DNA from: Nitrospinae bacterium AH_259_B05_G02_I21
GTDB taxonomy: Bacteria > JADFOP01
Assembly (NCBI GenBank): GCA_027717595.1
Contig: JALLOF010000016.1
Location: forward strand, 1-42,131
Reading direction: 5' to 3'
DNA length: 42,131 bases
The notes under the pieces are model-generated. The model was given only the letters and a program-made list of their open reading frames with translations. It did not search any database and was not told where the DNA came from. The position numbers and the translations under genes were made by a program. Below are positions 33,386 to 41,955 of this stretch, in pieces. Position 1 is the first letter of the stretch, and each line of letters starts with the position of its first letter.

Positions 33386-33943
33386 TCAGAGCCGATAGAT
33401 GTAAATCATCTCTTCTTTGTTTTTGGCTCTAAACGGGGTGACCTCGGGCTCGCGCCACTCCTCGATCGGGTAGTCACACGAGACCACCACACAGCCGGGT
33501 TTCAGCTCGGCGTCGAATTTCCACTTCAGGCCTCCCAGGGCGTCGGGAAAGAGGTAACAGAAGACGAAATCGGCCCGGCCAAGGTCCACCTTCCGGAAGT
33601 TCTTGAGATGCACTCGCGCTCGGGCTCGATGGCGCAGGATATTGAGGCGGGCGAGGAGGTAGGCCGTGACGTTTATCTCGTAGCCGACCGCCTCGACCCC
33701 GTAGCGCCGCTCGGCGGCCACGAGGAATCGCCCGTCGCCACAGCCCAAATCCATCACCACGGCGCCGGGCTCCATGGGAATCAGGTCCAGGACCGTCTCG
33801 ATTTTCTCCTTGCTCGTGGGGACAAAGGTGCTGCCGCCGGTTAGCGAGAAAGCGGCGACCACGGGAAGGACGTAGAAGACCATGATGAGGAGCGCCGCCG
33901 TCACGGCCAGGTAGAAGAGGATGGAACCGAGGATCGACGCCAT
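33386..33943 (-). CDS. Membrane-anchored SAM-dependent methyltransferase
   Basis: The protein is 185 residues from ATG 33943, with GGGAGCC 4-10 nt upstream; the frame is open ten codons further. One N-terminal membrane span (ILFYLAVTAALLIMVFYVLP) is followed by a class I methyltransferase fold: motif I VVMDLGCGDGRFLVAAE, motif II VGYEINVTAYLLARLN and a later FCYLFPDALGG. The short size and membrane anchor fit a group of small uncharacterised methyltransferases. The target is unknown. Confidence 0.82.
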   Translation of the reverse strand: MASILGSILFYLAVTAALLIMVFYVLPVVAAFSLTGGSTFVPTSKEKIETVLDLIPMEPGAVVMDLGCGDGRFLVAAERRYGVEAVGYEINVTAYLLARLNILRHRARARVHLKNFRKVDLGRADFVFCYLFPDALGGLKWKFDAELKPGCVVVSCDYPIEEWREPEVTPFRAKNKEEMIYIYRL

Positions 33944-34093
33944 GGCTGGCTCCCGCTGGGCAAGCCCGGACACTGAGTGGAATGGAGGGCGCCCGAAATG
34001 GGGGGTGGGGGGGTGGAATTATACCAGAACCCGCCTCGTGGAGCGATAGAATTGAAGTGAGTGGGAGACTTGGAGAGAAAGGCCTGGTTCGTC

Positions 34094-34315
34094 TTACGCT
34101 ACGTGTGTTTCGCGCGGTATGAAGATATCCCGGCACCGCGAGAGTTCGAAGCAAAGGTAATCATTCTCGCAGAGAAGACATTGATGGCCGAGCTCTTCAA
34201 GGCTGGTGAGGTTGGAGAGCTCGTCGACGGTGGCCCAAACTACAATGTAGCTCCCGTCACTGAAGCGAATCCGGTGAGGGGTCTGCGTTCCGAAACAATC
34301 CTGATATTGCCGCAC
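34094..34315 (-). CDS. Small hypothetical protein (doubtful)
   Basis: A 73-codon frame starts at GTG 34315 and ends at TAA. The product has a plausible soluble pattern (RIRFSDGSYIVVWATVDELS) and four Cys, and no recognised homology. The start has no clear ribosome binding site. A 106-codon frame on the other strand overlaps it completely. I favour the - strand frame slightly because its composition looks more protein-like. Confidence 0.28.
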   Translation of the reverse strand: MRQYQDCFGTQTPHRIRFSDGSYIVVWATVDELSNLTSLEELGHQCLLCENDYLCFELSRCRDIFIPRETHVA

Positions 34316-34518
34316 GGCTCAGTACCTTACATGAGGTTCGCGCCAAGAATGGCGCTCTCCGCTCATTTCCCAATATGGTAGTATCAAGGGAAAAATCAAG
34401 GCTCGGGGGGAAAAAGCACATCTCATCTTGATTATTTTGGCGGGATGGTTACCCTTTGAATCAGGTTCTGGGCGCGGGTGCTCGGTGGCCTCGCCTGCGC
34501 GGAATGGGAAAAGCCTTT

Positions 34519-35334
34519 ATGGACCAACATTTTTCAGCCTCCCAGGGGGCCTCCCTCATCCGGAGGGGCCTCTTTCCGACGTTGATCTACGGGCCCGTGG
34601 TCTCCCGGCGGCTGGGGATGTCGCTGGGCATCAATCCCCTGCCGCTCGATGTCAAGCTCTGCTCCTTCAATTGTCCCTACTGCCAGTTCGGCTGGACGGA
34701 TATGTACGTGGGCGACGTCGGGGAGGCGCCTGACGAGGTTTTCCCCTCGGTCGGAGCCGTCGGTGCCGCGCTGGAAGAGACTCTAGAGAAGCGGGTATCA
34801 GACGGGACGCGACTCGACAGCATCACCTTTGCGGGCAATGGCGAGCCGACCCTGCACCCCGAGTTCGCCGAGCTCGTTGACGTGGTCGCCGCCATACGAG
34901 ACCGCCTTGTACCGCAAGTGAAGCTCTCGATTCTCACCTGCGGTTCCACCCTCCACCACCCCGAGGTCCTCCGGGCGCTCAACCGCCTTGACGAGAGGCA
35001 AGTGAAGCTCGACGCCGGCGATCCGGAAACCCTCTGGGCCGTCAACCTTCCTCACCCCCCCTTCGACCTTGATCGGATGATCGCCCACATCCCAGGACTT
35101 ACCGATTGCATCCTGCAGAGCATGTTTGTCCAGGGGCGGGTCGATAACACCACCGACGAGGTGGTAGCCGCCTGGATTGCGAAGGTGGCGCAGATCCGGC
35201 CCCTTGCCGTCCAGGCCTACACGCTGGATCGCATTCCCGCCGACAAAAGCCTGGAGCCCGCTCCAAGGGCTCGTCTCCATGCCATCGCCCGTCGGTGCCA
35301 GGAAACCACCGGTGTGGCCTGCGAGGTCTACTGA
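34519..35334 (+). CDS. Radical SAM protein, COG0731 type
   Basis: The protein is 271 residues from ATG 34519 (GGGAAAAG upstream); ATG 34504 is possible. The start region LIYGPVVSRRLGMSLGINPL and the cluster motif CSFNCPYCQFG (C-x3-C-x2-C) bind the 4Fe-4S cluster. SITFAGNGEPTLHPEF supplies the SAM-contacting GNGEPT. Family members are of mostly unknown function, related to wyosine-type Fe-S oxidoreductases. Its stop overlaps the convergent cysteine-rich gene by 7 nt. Confidence 0.88.
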   Translation: MDQHFSASQGASLIRRGLFPTLIYGPVVSRRLGMSLGINPLPLDVKLCSFNCPYCQFGWTDMYVGDVGEAPDEVFPSVGAVGAALEETLEKRVSDGTRLDSITFAGNGEPTLHPEFAELVDVVAAIRDRLVPQVKLSILTCGSTLHHPEVLRALNRLDERQVKLDAGDPETLWAVNLPHPPFDLDRMIAHIPGLTDCILQSMFVQGRVDNTTDEVVAAWIAKVAQIRPLAVQAYTLDRIPADKSLEPAPRARLHAIARRCQETTGVACEVY

Positions 35335-35948
35335 GGAGGATCGCCCGGAGCCTGAGAGTCGGGCTGCAGGTGGCGAAGCTCCTCAAACGGGGCCAAGCAC
35401 AAGCACGTCAGGTGCGAGCCGCAGCCGGGACAGTGCGCGTAGGCGGTCACCCGGTGTTGAGGCGGATCGCCCGAATCCGGCAACGGGGCACCGGAGACCA
35501 GAAGCGCAGACGGCGGGGTGAGGGCGGCCAGGTCGAGCTCGACCCGACAGAGAGGGCAGTGGGTGGGGGGAGGAGTCGTCACCGATTCGTCGGCCAAGGC
35601 TTCGATGGTTATGGGGCGGCCGTCGCGGAGGTAAGTGTAGTCGAACCGTCTGGTCGGGTGGCTGAACCACGTCTCGTACTCCTCACCGGAGAGGGTGACA
35701 ACCAGCTTCATGTAAACCGGGCAGTCATCGTTGAAGCATGGTGTGGCGCACAAAAGGTGATGGGTTGTGGGTCCACCGGGGCCTGTTCGGGTGGGCTTTG
35801 CCCTTATGGAGTGCTCGAGTTTCTCAAGGTCGATGGCCGTTCGACAAACAGGGCAGGCGGGTGTGTCTTCTGCCGGCTGTGGTTCGCCCTCCAGGCGGGC
35901 GTTCACGGTGATGTGGCGGCCTGGTCGTTCGAACGGGTGCTGGGTCAT
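35328..35948 (-). CDS. Cysteine-rich hypothetical protein with zinc-ribbon motifs
   Basis: I do not recognise this 206-residue protein. ATG 35948 is chosen (AGGGCGAG upstream); ATG 35975 is also possible. It has paired Cys in ACPVCRTAID (about 32-35), a Cys/His group in HHLLCATPCFNDDCPVY, CPLCRVELD in the second half, and CPGCGSHLTCLC near the end. The two halves look like a tandem zinc-binding arrangement, each with a beta segment (KLVVTLSGEEYETWF). There is no membrane span. The - strand frame is favoured over a long overlapping + frame because of these motifs. Confidence 0.7.
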   Translation of the reverse strand: MTQHPFERPGRHITVNARLEGEPQPAEDTPACPVCRTAIDLEKLEHSIRAKPTRTGPGGPTTHHLLCATPCFNDDCPVYMKLVVTLSGEEYETWFSHPTRRFDYTYLRDGRPITIEALADESVTTPPPTHCPLCRVELDLAALTPPSALLVSGAPLPDSGDPPQHRVTAYAHCPGCGSHLTCLCLAPFEELRHLQPDSQAPGDPPQ

Positions 35949-36087
35949 CGCCGACTCGCCCTTGGGCGTCATCATTCGCGTACGGTATCGTGGCCCTTCA
36001 TCCCTGTCAAGCGCCGCACACAAGCCGCTTCCCCATGGCCCGGGCGCATGGTAGACTGCCGCCCGTCGAAGCCTCGAGGGGGACCGT

Positions 36088-36636
36088 ATGGCCAAAGCGC
36101 TGACACATGTTCCAGGGGAGCCCGACGAGTCGAGCGACGAGGAGCGCCAGCGCCGAGCCGAGCGGCTGGGTGCCTTCTACCGAGGCGCCCCGGGGGAGCA
36201 ATCCGCTGAGGCGACCGGGCACACCAGGGGCCGGCTTGCGAGCCTTTCCGAGGCTGGCTCCATCTTTCGGTCCGAATTCAATACCCTGAGCTACCTGGCC
36301 ATTGGGTTATCCCTCATCGCGCTGCTGGCCATCGCGGTGCTTTTCTTTCGCCCTCCAAAGCCCGAGGCCGAACTGCGGACCCTGGCCGAGGGCCAGGCGC
36401 AAACCCAGGCGACCCTGGGGCAGTTCGCAAGCCAAATGACCACCTTGAGCCGCCAGGCCGATAACGACCGCCAAAGCGAGCTGGCCCGAACCCTTCGGCT
36501 TACGGTTGTGACGCTTGGGGTGCTCAGGGCACAGGGCAGCCCGGAGGTCCGTGCGGAGGCCGAAGCGTTGCAGGCGCGGATCGAAGAGTTCCTGGACGAG
36601 CTCGAGCGGGGGCCGAGGGCCGGCCCGTCTCGCTGA
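36088..36636 (+). CDS. Single-pass membrane protein with coiled coil
   Basis: The protein is 182 residues. It has a charged N-terminal cytoplasmic part (ESSDEERQRRAERLGAFYRG), one hydrophobic span (LSYLAIGLSLIALLAIAVLF), then a polar helical region with heptad-like spacing (LAEGQAQTQATLGQFASQMT) and an acidic C-terminal helix. No domain is recognised. GAGGGGGACCG precedes the ATG. It lies about 140 nt from the start of the divergent cysteine-rich gene. The function is unknown. Confidence 0.68.
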   Translation: MAKALTHVPGEPDESSDEERQRRAERLGAFYRGAPGEQSAEATGHTRGRLASLSEAGSIFRSEFNTLSYLAIGLSLIALLAIAVLFFRPPKPEAELRTLAEGQAQTQATLGQFASQMTTLSRQADNDRQSELARTLRLTVVTLGVLRAQGSPEVRAEAEALQARIEEFLDELERGPRAGPSR

Positions 36637-36719
36637 GACCCCGGGGTTGGGGACTGGCTGGGTCGGAGCTGGCCAGAGGCTCTTCCTGCAGCCCCCGTAT
36701 CTTACTATCTCCTTTTCCC

Positions 36720-36749
36720 TTGCGCAGTTTCTCGCCTCTGAGGTATTAT
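36720..36749 (+). promoter_or_regulatory. Promoter-like sequence before the kinase/STAS/mla operon
   Basis: TTGCGC (36720-36725), an 18-nt spacer and TATTAT (36744-36749) predict a start point near 36756. The leader then contains an extended hairpin (GACTGCC 36775-36781 with GGCGGTC 36805-36811, plus CACCCC/GGGGTG inside). After it, CAGAG/CTCTG flanks the GAGG that may serve as ribosome binding site for GTG 36837. Confidence 0.48.
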
Positions 36750-36836
36750 TATTTTCTACTGGTAAGCCCGGGATGACTGCCACCCCTCGGCGGCGGGGGT
36801 GCTTGGCGGTCAGAGGGTTGTGAGGACTCTGCGGCC

Positions 36837-37283
36837 GTGAGTTCCAATGCACCGACGGATTCGGTTTGCCTGACGGTCCCGAGCCATGCCAGGTACCTTG
36901 GCTTGGTCCGCAAGGTAATCCAGCAGGTCTCCCAGGAGGGGGGATTCACCGAGGATGAGGGCCGCAAGCTCATCTTGGCGGTGGACGAGGCCTGTAGCAA
37001 CGTCATCAAGCATAGTTACGACAACGACCCGACCAAGACCATCTCGCTCACCCTGACCGACAGCGCCGAGAAGCTGGAGATCCGGATTCAGGATTTCGGC
37101 AAACGCCCCGACGTGGACCGAATCCGGCCCCGCGATCTCGATGAGGTGAGGCCTGGTGGCCTGGGAACCCACTTCATCCAGTCAATTATGGACGAGGTGA
37201 CCTACGATACGTCGCCGGGGGTAGGGTGTATCTTGCATCTGGTAAAATACAAGTCGCCGCAGGTGCGGCACAAACACAGGTAG
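36837..37283 (+). CDS. RsbW-like serine kinase/anti-sigma factor (GHKL ATPase)
   Basis: The protein is 148 residues with a GTG start. The ATP-binding fold shows the N box LAVDEACSNVIKHSY, the G1-type IQDFGKRPD and the G2-type GGLGTHFIQSIMDEV. Such proteins phosphorylate STAS partners and may bind a sigma factor. The STAS gene follows 10 nt later, so the pair is a probable partner switch. No sigma gene is in the window. Confidence 0.88.
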   Translation: MSSNAPTDSVCLTVPSHARYLGLVRKVIQQVSQEGGFTEDEGRKLILAVDEACSNVIKHSYDNDPTKTISLTLTDSAEKLEIRIQDFGKRPDVDRIRPRDLDEVRPGGLGTHFIQSIMDEVTYDTSPGVGCILHLVKYKSPQVRHKHR

Positions 37284-37293
37284 GAGCCTCTCT

Positions 37294-37632
37294 GTGGAAC
37301 TCCACGTCGATAGGGCCGATAGCGGCGTCATCATCGTGGCCGTCTCGGGCGAGGTGGACATGAACACCTCGCTCGAGGTCCGCAGTGCCCTGACACCGCT
37401 GTTTGCCGAGAAGCCCAAGGCCTTGGTGGTCGACCTCTCGGGCGTCGGCTACATGGACTCCTCCGGGGTGGCGACCTTGGTGGAAGGGCTACAGTGGTCC
37501 CACCGAAGCCAGATCCCCTTTCGCCTCTACGGGATGACCTCAGCGGTCAAAGACGTCTTCGAGATGGCCAGGCTCGAGAGCCTGTTCGAGATTTTCGAGA
37601 CCAGGGAGGCGGCGCTGGGGGACTTGGTATAG
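37294..37632 (+). CDS. STAS-domain anti-anti-sigma factor-like protein
   Basis: The protein is 112 residues with a GTG start. The STAS fold has VAVSGEVDMNTSLEVRSAL and the phosphorylation loop VGYMDSSGVATLVEGL, where one Ser is the expected kinase target. It lies between the RsbW-like gene and mlaE. In E. coli the STAS protein MlaB belongs to the MlaFEDB transporter, so this protein could serve either as an anti-anti-sigma factor, or as MlaB, or both. Confidence 0.86.
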   Translation: MELHVDRADSGVIIVAVSGEVDMNTSLEVRSALTPLFAEKPKALVVDLSGVGYMDSSGVATLVEGLQWSHRSQIPFRLYGMTSAVKDVFEMARLESLFEIFETREAALGDLV

Positions 37633-37641
37633 GGAGGACCC

Positions 37642-38436
37642 ATGGGTTTCGCCCAAACGGCGGTTGGCCAGTCGATTACGCGGTTTTTTGAACACCTCTC
37701 CTCCATTTATTACCTATTCATGGACACGCTCTACTGGATGGTGGCGGCTCCCTTGAAGGGCCACCGGCTGCGCGTGCGGGCCACCATCGGCCAGATGGTG
37801 GAAGTGGGCGTCCAGAGCTTGTTTATCGTGGTGCTCATCTCCTTCTTCCTGGGGGTCATCCTCTGCATGCAGACTGCCTACCAGATGGAGCGGTTCGGGG
37901 CGACTCAGTACGTGGCCAGCCTGGTGAGCGTCGCCTTCGTCCGCGAGCTCGGCCCCTTGATGACGGCGCTCGTCATAACGGGCCGGGTCGGGGCCGCGTT
38001 CACGGCCGAGCTTGGCACCATGAACGTCTCTGAAGAGATTCTCGCCCTGGAGACCATGGCCCTCAACCCCGTAAGGTTCCTCATTGTTCCGCGCTTTCTC
38101 GCCATCTTCATCATGCTGCCCATGCTCACCATCGTGGCCGACGTCATGGGCATGTTAGGAGGCTACATCATCGGTGTCGGCAGCCTCAATATTCCGGCCC
38201 ACCTGTACCTCAAGCGGACATTCGATGCCCTGGTCCTCAAGGATATTTTCTCAGGGCTGCTGAAAAGCTTTATATTCGCCATGATTATTGTGATGATCGG
38301 GTGTTACCGGGCCTTCATCGTGGAAGGAGGCGCGGCAGGCGTGGGCCGCTCGACCATGATCAGTGTGGTCCACTCGATGGTCACCATAATCATCGCCGAT
38401 CTCATCTTGACGGCCTTTTTCTACTTTCTCCTATGA
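37642..38436 (+). CDS. mlaE: MlaE-type ABC transporter permease
   Basis: MlaE is the inner-membrane permease of the phospholipid transport system that maintains outer-membrane asymmetry. It is 264 residues with five or six hydrophobic spans. The family signature is VRELGPLMTALVITGRVGAA, followed by FTAELGTMNVSEEIDALE-like sequence and MAMNPVRFLIVPR-like sequence (here MALNPVRFLIVPR). It is followed 13 nt later by mlaF. Confidence 0.92.
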   Translation: MGFAQTAVGQSITRFFEHLSSIYYLFMDTLYWMVAAPLKGHRLRVRATIGQMVEVGVQSLFIVVLISFFLGVILCMQTAYQMERFGATQYVASLVSVAFVRELGPLMTALVITGRVGAAFTAELGTMNVSEEILALETMALNPVRFLIVPRFLAIFIMLPMLTIVADVMGMLGGYIIGVGSLNIPAHLYLKRTFDALVLKDIFSGLLKSFIFAMIIVMIGCYRAFIVEGGAAGVGRSTMISVVHSMVTIIIADLILTAFFYFLL

Positions 38437-38449
38437 GGGGACGGCGGTC

Positions 38450-39235
38450 GTGATCCGTGTGGAGAATCTGGTCAAGAGCTTCGACGGCCGGCGGGTGCTG
38501 GACGGGGTGAGCTTCACCGCCGAGCGGAGCAAGATTACCGTGGTTATGGGCGGCAGCGGTGGGGGCAAGTCCACGCTGCTTCGATGTCTGATCGGCGCCT
38601 TGCCGATTGACGAAGGCGAGATCTGGATCGGGGAGAAAGAAATCGCCCGGCTCAGCGAAGGGGAGGTGAACGAAGTGCGCAAGCGCTTTGGGATGTGCTT
38701 CCAAAACGGCGCCTTGTTCAACTCCATGACTGTGGGCGAGAACGTGGCGCTGCCCATCCGCGAGCACACGAAGCTGGCCGAGCACGTCATCCGCATCATG
38801 GTGAAGATGAAGCTGGAGCTGGTGGGCCTGCGGGACGCCGAGAACCTCATGCCGTCGCAGATCTCCGGCGGGATGGCCAAGCGAGTGGCCCTGGCCCGGG
38901 CCCTGGCCCTCGACCCGGACATCGTCTTCTATGATGAGCCCTCGTCGGGCCTCGACCCCATCGTCAGCTCCGTCATCGACGAGCTGATGATGGATCTGTC
39001 GAACAAGCTCGGGATCACGAGCATTGTGATCACCCACGAGCTCAGAAGCGCCTTCAAGATTGCCGACCACATGGTCATGTTATACAAGGGGCGGGTGGCT
39101 GCCGAAGGCTCCCCCGAAGAGATTCAAAGCTCCCAGGACCCGATCGTCCAGCAGTTCATCACCGGGAGCCCCGAAGGGCCTGTGCCTCGCAGGCTCTCGA
39201 GCAAAGATTACGGCGAGGACCTGCTCTACATGTGA
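38450..39235 (+). CDS. mlaF: MlaF-type ABC transporter ATPase
   Basis: MlaF powers lipid transport together with MlaE and MlaD. It is 261 residues with a GTG start. Walker A is MGGSGGGKSTLLRC, the signature is QISGGMAKRVALARAL, and Walker B is DIVFYDEPSSGLDP, with the H-loop ITHEL. GMCFQNGALFNSMTVGENVA is the Q-loop region typical of Mla ATPases. Confidence 0.94.
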   Translation: MIRVENLVKSFDGRRVLDGVSFTAERSKITVVMGGSGGGKSTLLRCLIGALPIDEGEIWIGEKEIARLSEGEVNEVRKRFGMCFQNGALFNSMTVGENVALPIREHTKLAEHVIRIMVKMKLELVGLRDAENLMPSQISGGMAKRVALARALALDPDIVFYDEPSSGLDPIVSSVIDELMMDLSNKLGITSIVITHELRSAFKIADHMVMLYKGRVAAEGSPEEIQSSQDPIVQQFITGSPEGPVPRRLSSKDYGEDLLYM

Positions 39236-39250
39236 GGAGGAGGGGACCCC

Positions 39251-40264
39251 ATGGCACAATACTTTCGAAAGGAGACGAAGGCGGGGGTCCTGATCATGGT
39301 CGCCCTTGTCATCTTGGGCGGGATGATTTTTATCGTAGGGGACTTCCAAAACCTCTTCGGCAAGAAAGAGCAGCTGAAGGTGCTGTTCAGCTCCGCCCAG
39401 GGCATTGAGGTAGACGCACCGGTCACCTACGCCGGGGTGACGGTCGGCCGGGTGGCCGACATCCGGATACTCAGCGGCCAGGAGCGGGCCGGGGTGCACA
39501 AGAAGCAGGTGGAGCTGATCTTGGAGGTGGATGCTCGGGTGGACTTGACAGCCATCAAAGAGGTTGCCATCCGCCCGAAGGGCTTCCTCGGCGATATGTA
39601 CGTGGACATCACCCCGACCCGCGGTGGCGCCACGAGCCTGCCGGAGAAGACGGTCTACCTCGGCAAGGAGGCCAAGTCCCTCGAAGAGGTCATGCAGACG
39701 GTTGATGAGATCGGCAAGGAGTTCCGCTTGACCTTGACCAGCATCAACTCCGTGGTGGCCTCCGAGGAGTTCAAAACCTCCCTTAGGGAGGCCGTGAAAA
39801 AGGCCGAGCGAGCCATGGACGGGATGGCCAAGGTCTTCGCGGACAACCGCGGGGACTTGCGGGCAACCATTAAAGACCTGAAGCAATCCAGCGCCGATCT
39901 CAAGGTGCTGCTGTCCAATACCCGGGACCCGGCTATCGAGACCGTGGCCAACTTCCGGGACCTCTCAGGCCGGATGCGCACGAAGCTCGATACCTTGGCC
40001 GACGGGCTCAATCGCTTGGCGACGAAGGCCGAATACGTAGTCGACGATAACAGCGGCAACATCTTCGCGTTGACGCTCAACCTTCGGACCATCTCGGAGA
40101 ACCTGAAAGTCATGAGCGCGGACATAAAAGAGCACCCCTGGAAGCTCGTCAATCTGTTCGGCAAGGCTGAGGAATCCTCGTCATCCTCCGGTGTGGCGCC
40201 CGATCGACGTGTCGAGGTGGAGCTTCGACGAGACGGGGGCCTCGGGCGGCCGGCGGGCCGCTAG
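39251..40264 (+). CDS. mlaD: MlaD/MCE-domain lipid-binding protein
   Basis: The protein is 337 residues. An N-terminal membrane anchor (AGVLIMVALVILGGMIFIVG) is followed by an MCE domain (about 40-120: VLFSSAQGIEVDAPVTYAGV TVGRVADI, then GFLGDMYVDITP). A long C-terminal helical part follows, with a polar tail. It is longer than E. coli MlaD (about 180), as in the single-MCE proteins of many other diderms. In the known complex MCE domains form a hexameric ring that carries lipid. No mlaC or mlaA is in the window. Confidence 0.91.
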   Translation: MAQYFRKETKAGVLIMVALVILGGMIFIVGDFQNLFGKKEQLKVLFSSAQGIEVDAPVTYAGVTVGRVADIRILSGQERAGVHKKQVELILEVDARVDLTAIKEVAIRPKGFLGDMYVDITPTRGGATSLPEKTVYLGKEAKSLEEVMQTVDEIGKEFRLTLTSINSVVASEEFKTSLREAVKKAERAMDGMAKVFADNRGDLRATIKDLKQSSADLKVLLSNTRDPAIETVANFRDLSGRMRTKLDTLADGLNRLATKAEYVVDDNSGNIFALTLNLRTISENLKVMSADIKEHPWKLVNLFGKAEESSSSSGVAPDRRVEVELRRDGGLGRPAGR

Positions 40265-40269
40265 GAGCC

Positions 40270-41154
40270 ATGGGGAGGCGGACCCCGGTTTGGCTGTCCT
40301 TCCTGCTGGGCGGGATGGTGTTCGCTGTGGGCTGCGGGGGCCCACCTGCCGCCCTAAGCCCTATGCAGAAGGGCCTGCGGGCTTACGAACGCGGCCACAC
40401 CGAGGCGGCCGTGGCGGCCTTCCGCCAGGCGGTGGCAAAGGAGCCCAAAAACCTCGTCGCGAAGACCAACCTGGCTCTCACTCTACAGGACATGGGCCGC
40501 CATGAGGAGGCCCTCGCCCTGTACGAGGAGCTGATACGTCGGCAGCCCGCGAGCCCCCTGCCGTTCATCAACAAGGCCGTGTGCCTGCGCGAGCTCGGCC
40601 GCATGGACGAGGCGCTTGTCGCCTTGACCGACGTAGATAGCCGCTGGCCGGTGAGCCCGTATCCCGCCTTCAATCGAGGTCTGGTCTATGAGGAACAAGG
40701 CTTGTGGGAGCAGGCCCTGGAGGCCCACCAGGAGGCCATGAGGCGCGCCCCCCACCAGGCGGTGATCCACTACCACATTGGGCTGGTCTACGAACGCCTC
40801 GACGAGCCGGAAAAAGCGCTACAGGCCTACACGAAAGCCCTCTTGCTGAAGCCCACCGATCCGGTTGCTCGCCTGAAGCTCGGCGAGCTCTACGCCTCCC
40901 GGGGCCGATACAGCCTGGCCATCCGAGAGTACTCCAAGCTGACGGTCATTGCCCCCGGTGCCTCTCAGCTCTATCACCGGTTGGGCCGCCTGTATCGGAA
41001 GCAACAACGTCTGGACAAGGCCGTCGAGATGTATCATCGGGCCTTGGAGGCTCAGCCCGCCGACGAGCAACTCCACCAAGAGCTCCAAGAGGTGCTTCAC
41101 GAACTGGTTCACCCGAGGCGCCGTGTGTTGGAGGCCGTCCCCCCGGCCGGCTGA
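40270..41154 (+). CDS. TPR-repeat lipoprotein
   Basis: The protein is 294 residues. The signal sequence ends in a lipobox (MVFAVGCGG), so it is a predicted lipoprotein. Seven or so tetratricopeptide repeats follow, such as GHTEAAVAAFRQAVAKEPKN, GRHEEALALYEELIRRQPAS, GLWEQALEAHQEAMRRAPHQ and QRLDKAVEMYHRALEAQPAD. TPR proteins act as scaffolds. It starts 6 nt after mlaD and 4 nt before the next gene, in the mla operon, so a role in envelope assembly is inferred only from context. Confidence 0.86.
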   Translation: MGRRTPVWLSFLLGGMVFAVGCGGPPAALSPMQKGLRAYERGHTEAAVAAFRQAVAKEPKNLVAKTNLALTLQDMGRHEEALALYEELIRRQPASPLPFINKAVCLRELGRMDEALVALTDVDSRWPVSPYPAFNRGLVYEEQGLWEQALEAHQEAMRRAPHQAVIHYHIGLVYERLDEPEKALQAYTKALLLKPTDPVARLKLGELYASRGRYSLAIREYSKLTVIAPGASQLYHRLGRLYRKQQRLDKAVEMYHRALEAQPADEQLHQELQEVLHELVHPRRRVLEAVPPAG

Positions 41155-41157
41155 GCC

Positions 41158-41955
41158 GTGATTGACCCCGAGCGCCTCTTCGTCCACGTTCCCTACGCCC
41201 TCCTTGCCCAGTACCGGCATGTCGTCCAGCGGGCAGGCCTGCCCCTGGAAGTCTTTGTCGAGGCCGAGAACTTGGAGGTCTCCACGCTGGAGGCGATGGC
41301 AGCCGAGCTCAGCGCCCTCAAAGCGATTGCCGGGCGGGTTGCCATCCACGCCCCCTATGAAGATATCGACCCGGGCCATCCTGTTGAGGACAAGCGCGAA
41401 GAGGCGCTCCGACTGCTCACCATGGCGTGCGCTCTGGCCCAGGCGACGGACGCCTCCTACGTCGTGGCCCACACGGGGTACGATCCGGCCCAGGCGGCCT
41501 CCGACCCGGCCGGTTGGCTGGCGAGGAGCCTCGAGACCTGGCAGGCCCTTCTGGCCCAGCCCGCATCCGATGGGGTCGCCCTTGCCCTAGAGCACATGCT
41601 GGAGCCCGAGCCCTCCCTGGTGCGGGCCCTGGTGGAGTCCCTGCCGGCCCACCGGGTGGGTGTCTGCCTGGATACGGGTCACCTGAATTGCTTTGCCCGT
41701 TCCTCGCCCTCCGCGTGGTGGGCCGCCCTGGGTGATCGCATAGCCGTCCTCCACCTGCATGACAACCGAGGCCAGGACGACGAGCATCTGGGCATCGGGG
41801 AGGGGACGTTCGACTTCGGCGCCCTCTTTCGATGGTTGCAACGGTCGAACTCGACCCCCTTTGCCACCATCGAGGGGCGGGACTCCCAGGCGGTGGTGAC
41901 GAGCCTTTCCGCATTGGGATATCCCGTCGACCTGACCCTCCTCGACGGCGCGTAG
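41158..41955 (+). CDS. Xylose-isomerase-like TIM-barrel protein
   Basis: The protein is 265 residues with a GTG start. Sugar-phosphate isomerase or endonuclease IV-type TIM-barrel motifs are present: AIHAPYEDIDPGHP, YVVAHTGYDP, LALEHML with the metal-binding Glu, VGVCLDTGHLNCF with Asp and His, AVLHLHDNRGQDDEHLGIGE GTFDF, and FATIEGRD. Substrate and reaction are unknown. It is the last gene of the operon in this window. Confidence 0.84.
   Translation: MIDPERLFVHVPYALLAQYRHVVQRAGLPLEVFVEAENLEVSTLEAMAAELSALKAIAGRVAIHAPYEDIDPGHPVEDKREEALRLLTMACALAQATDASYVVAHTGYDPAQAASDPAGWLARSLETWQALLAQPASDGVALALEHMLEPEPSLVRALVESLPAHRVGVCLDTGHLNCFARSSPSAWWAALGDRIAVLHLHDNRGQDDEHLGIGEGTFDFGALFRWLQRSNSTPFATIEGRDSQAVVTSLSALGYPVDLTLLDGA

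Noticed and set aside
34061-34381. 106-codon + strand frame
   Set aside because: It has no recognised motif and overlaps a slightly more plausible - strand frame; neither is certain.
35295-36209. 304-codon + strand frame opposite the cysteine-rich gene
   Set aside because: The - strand product has repeated zinc-type Cys motifs and ends next to the radical SAM stop. The + product is low-complexity and overlaps three genes.
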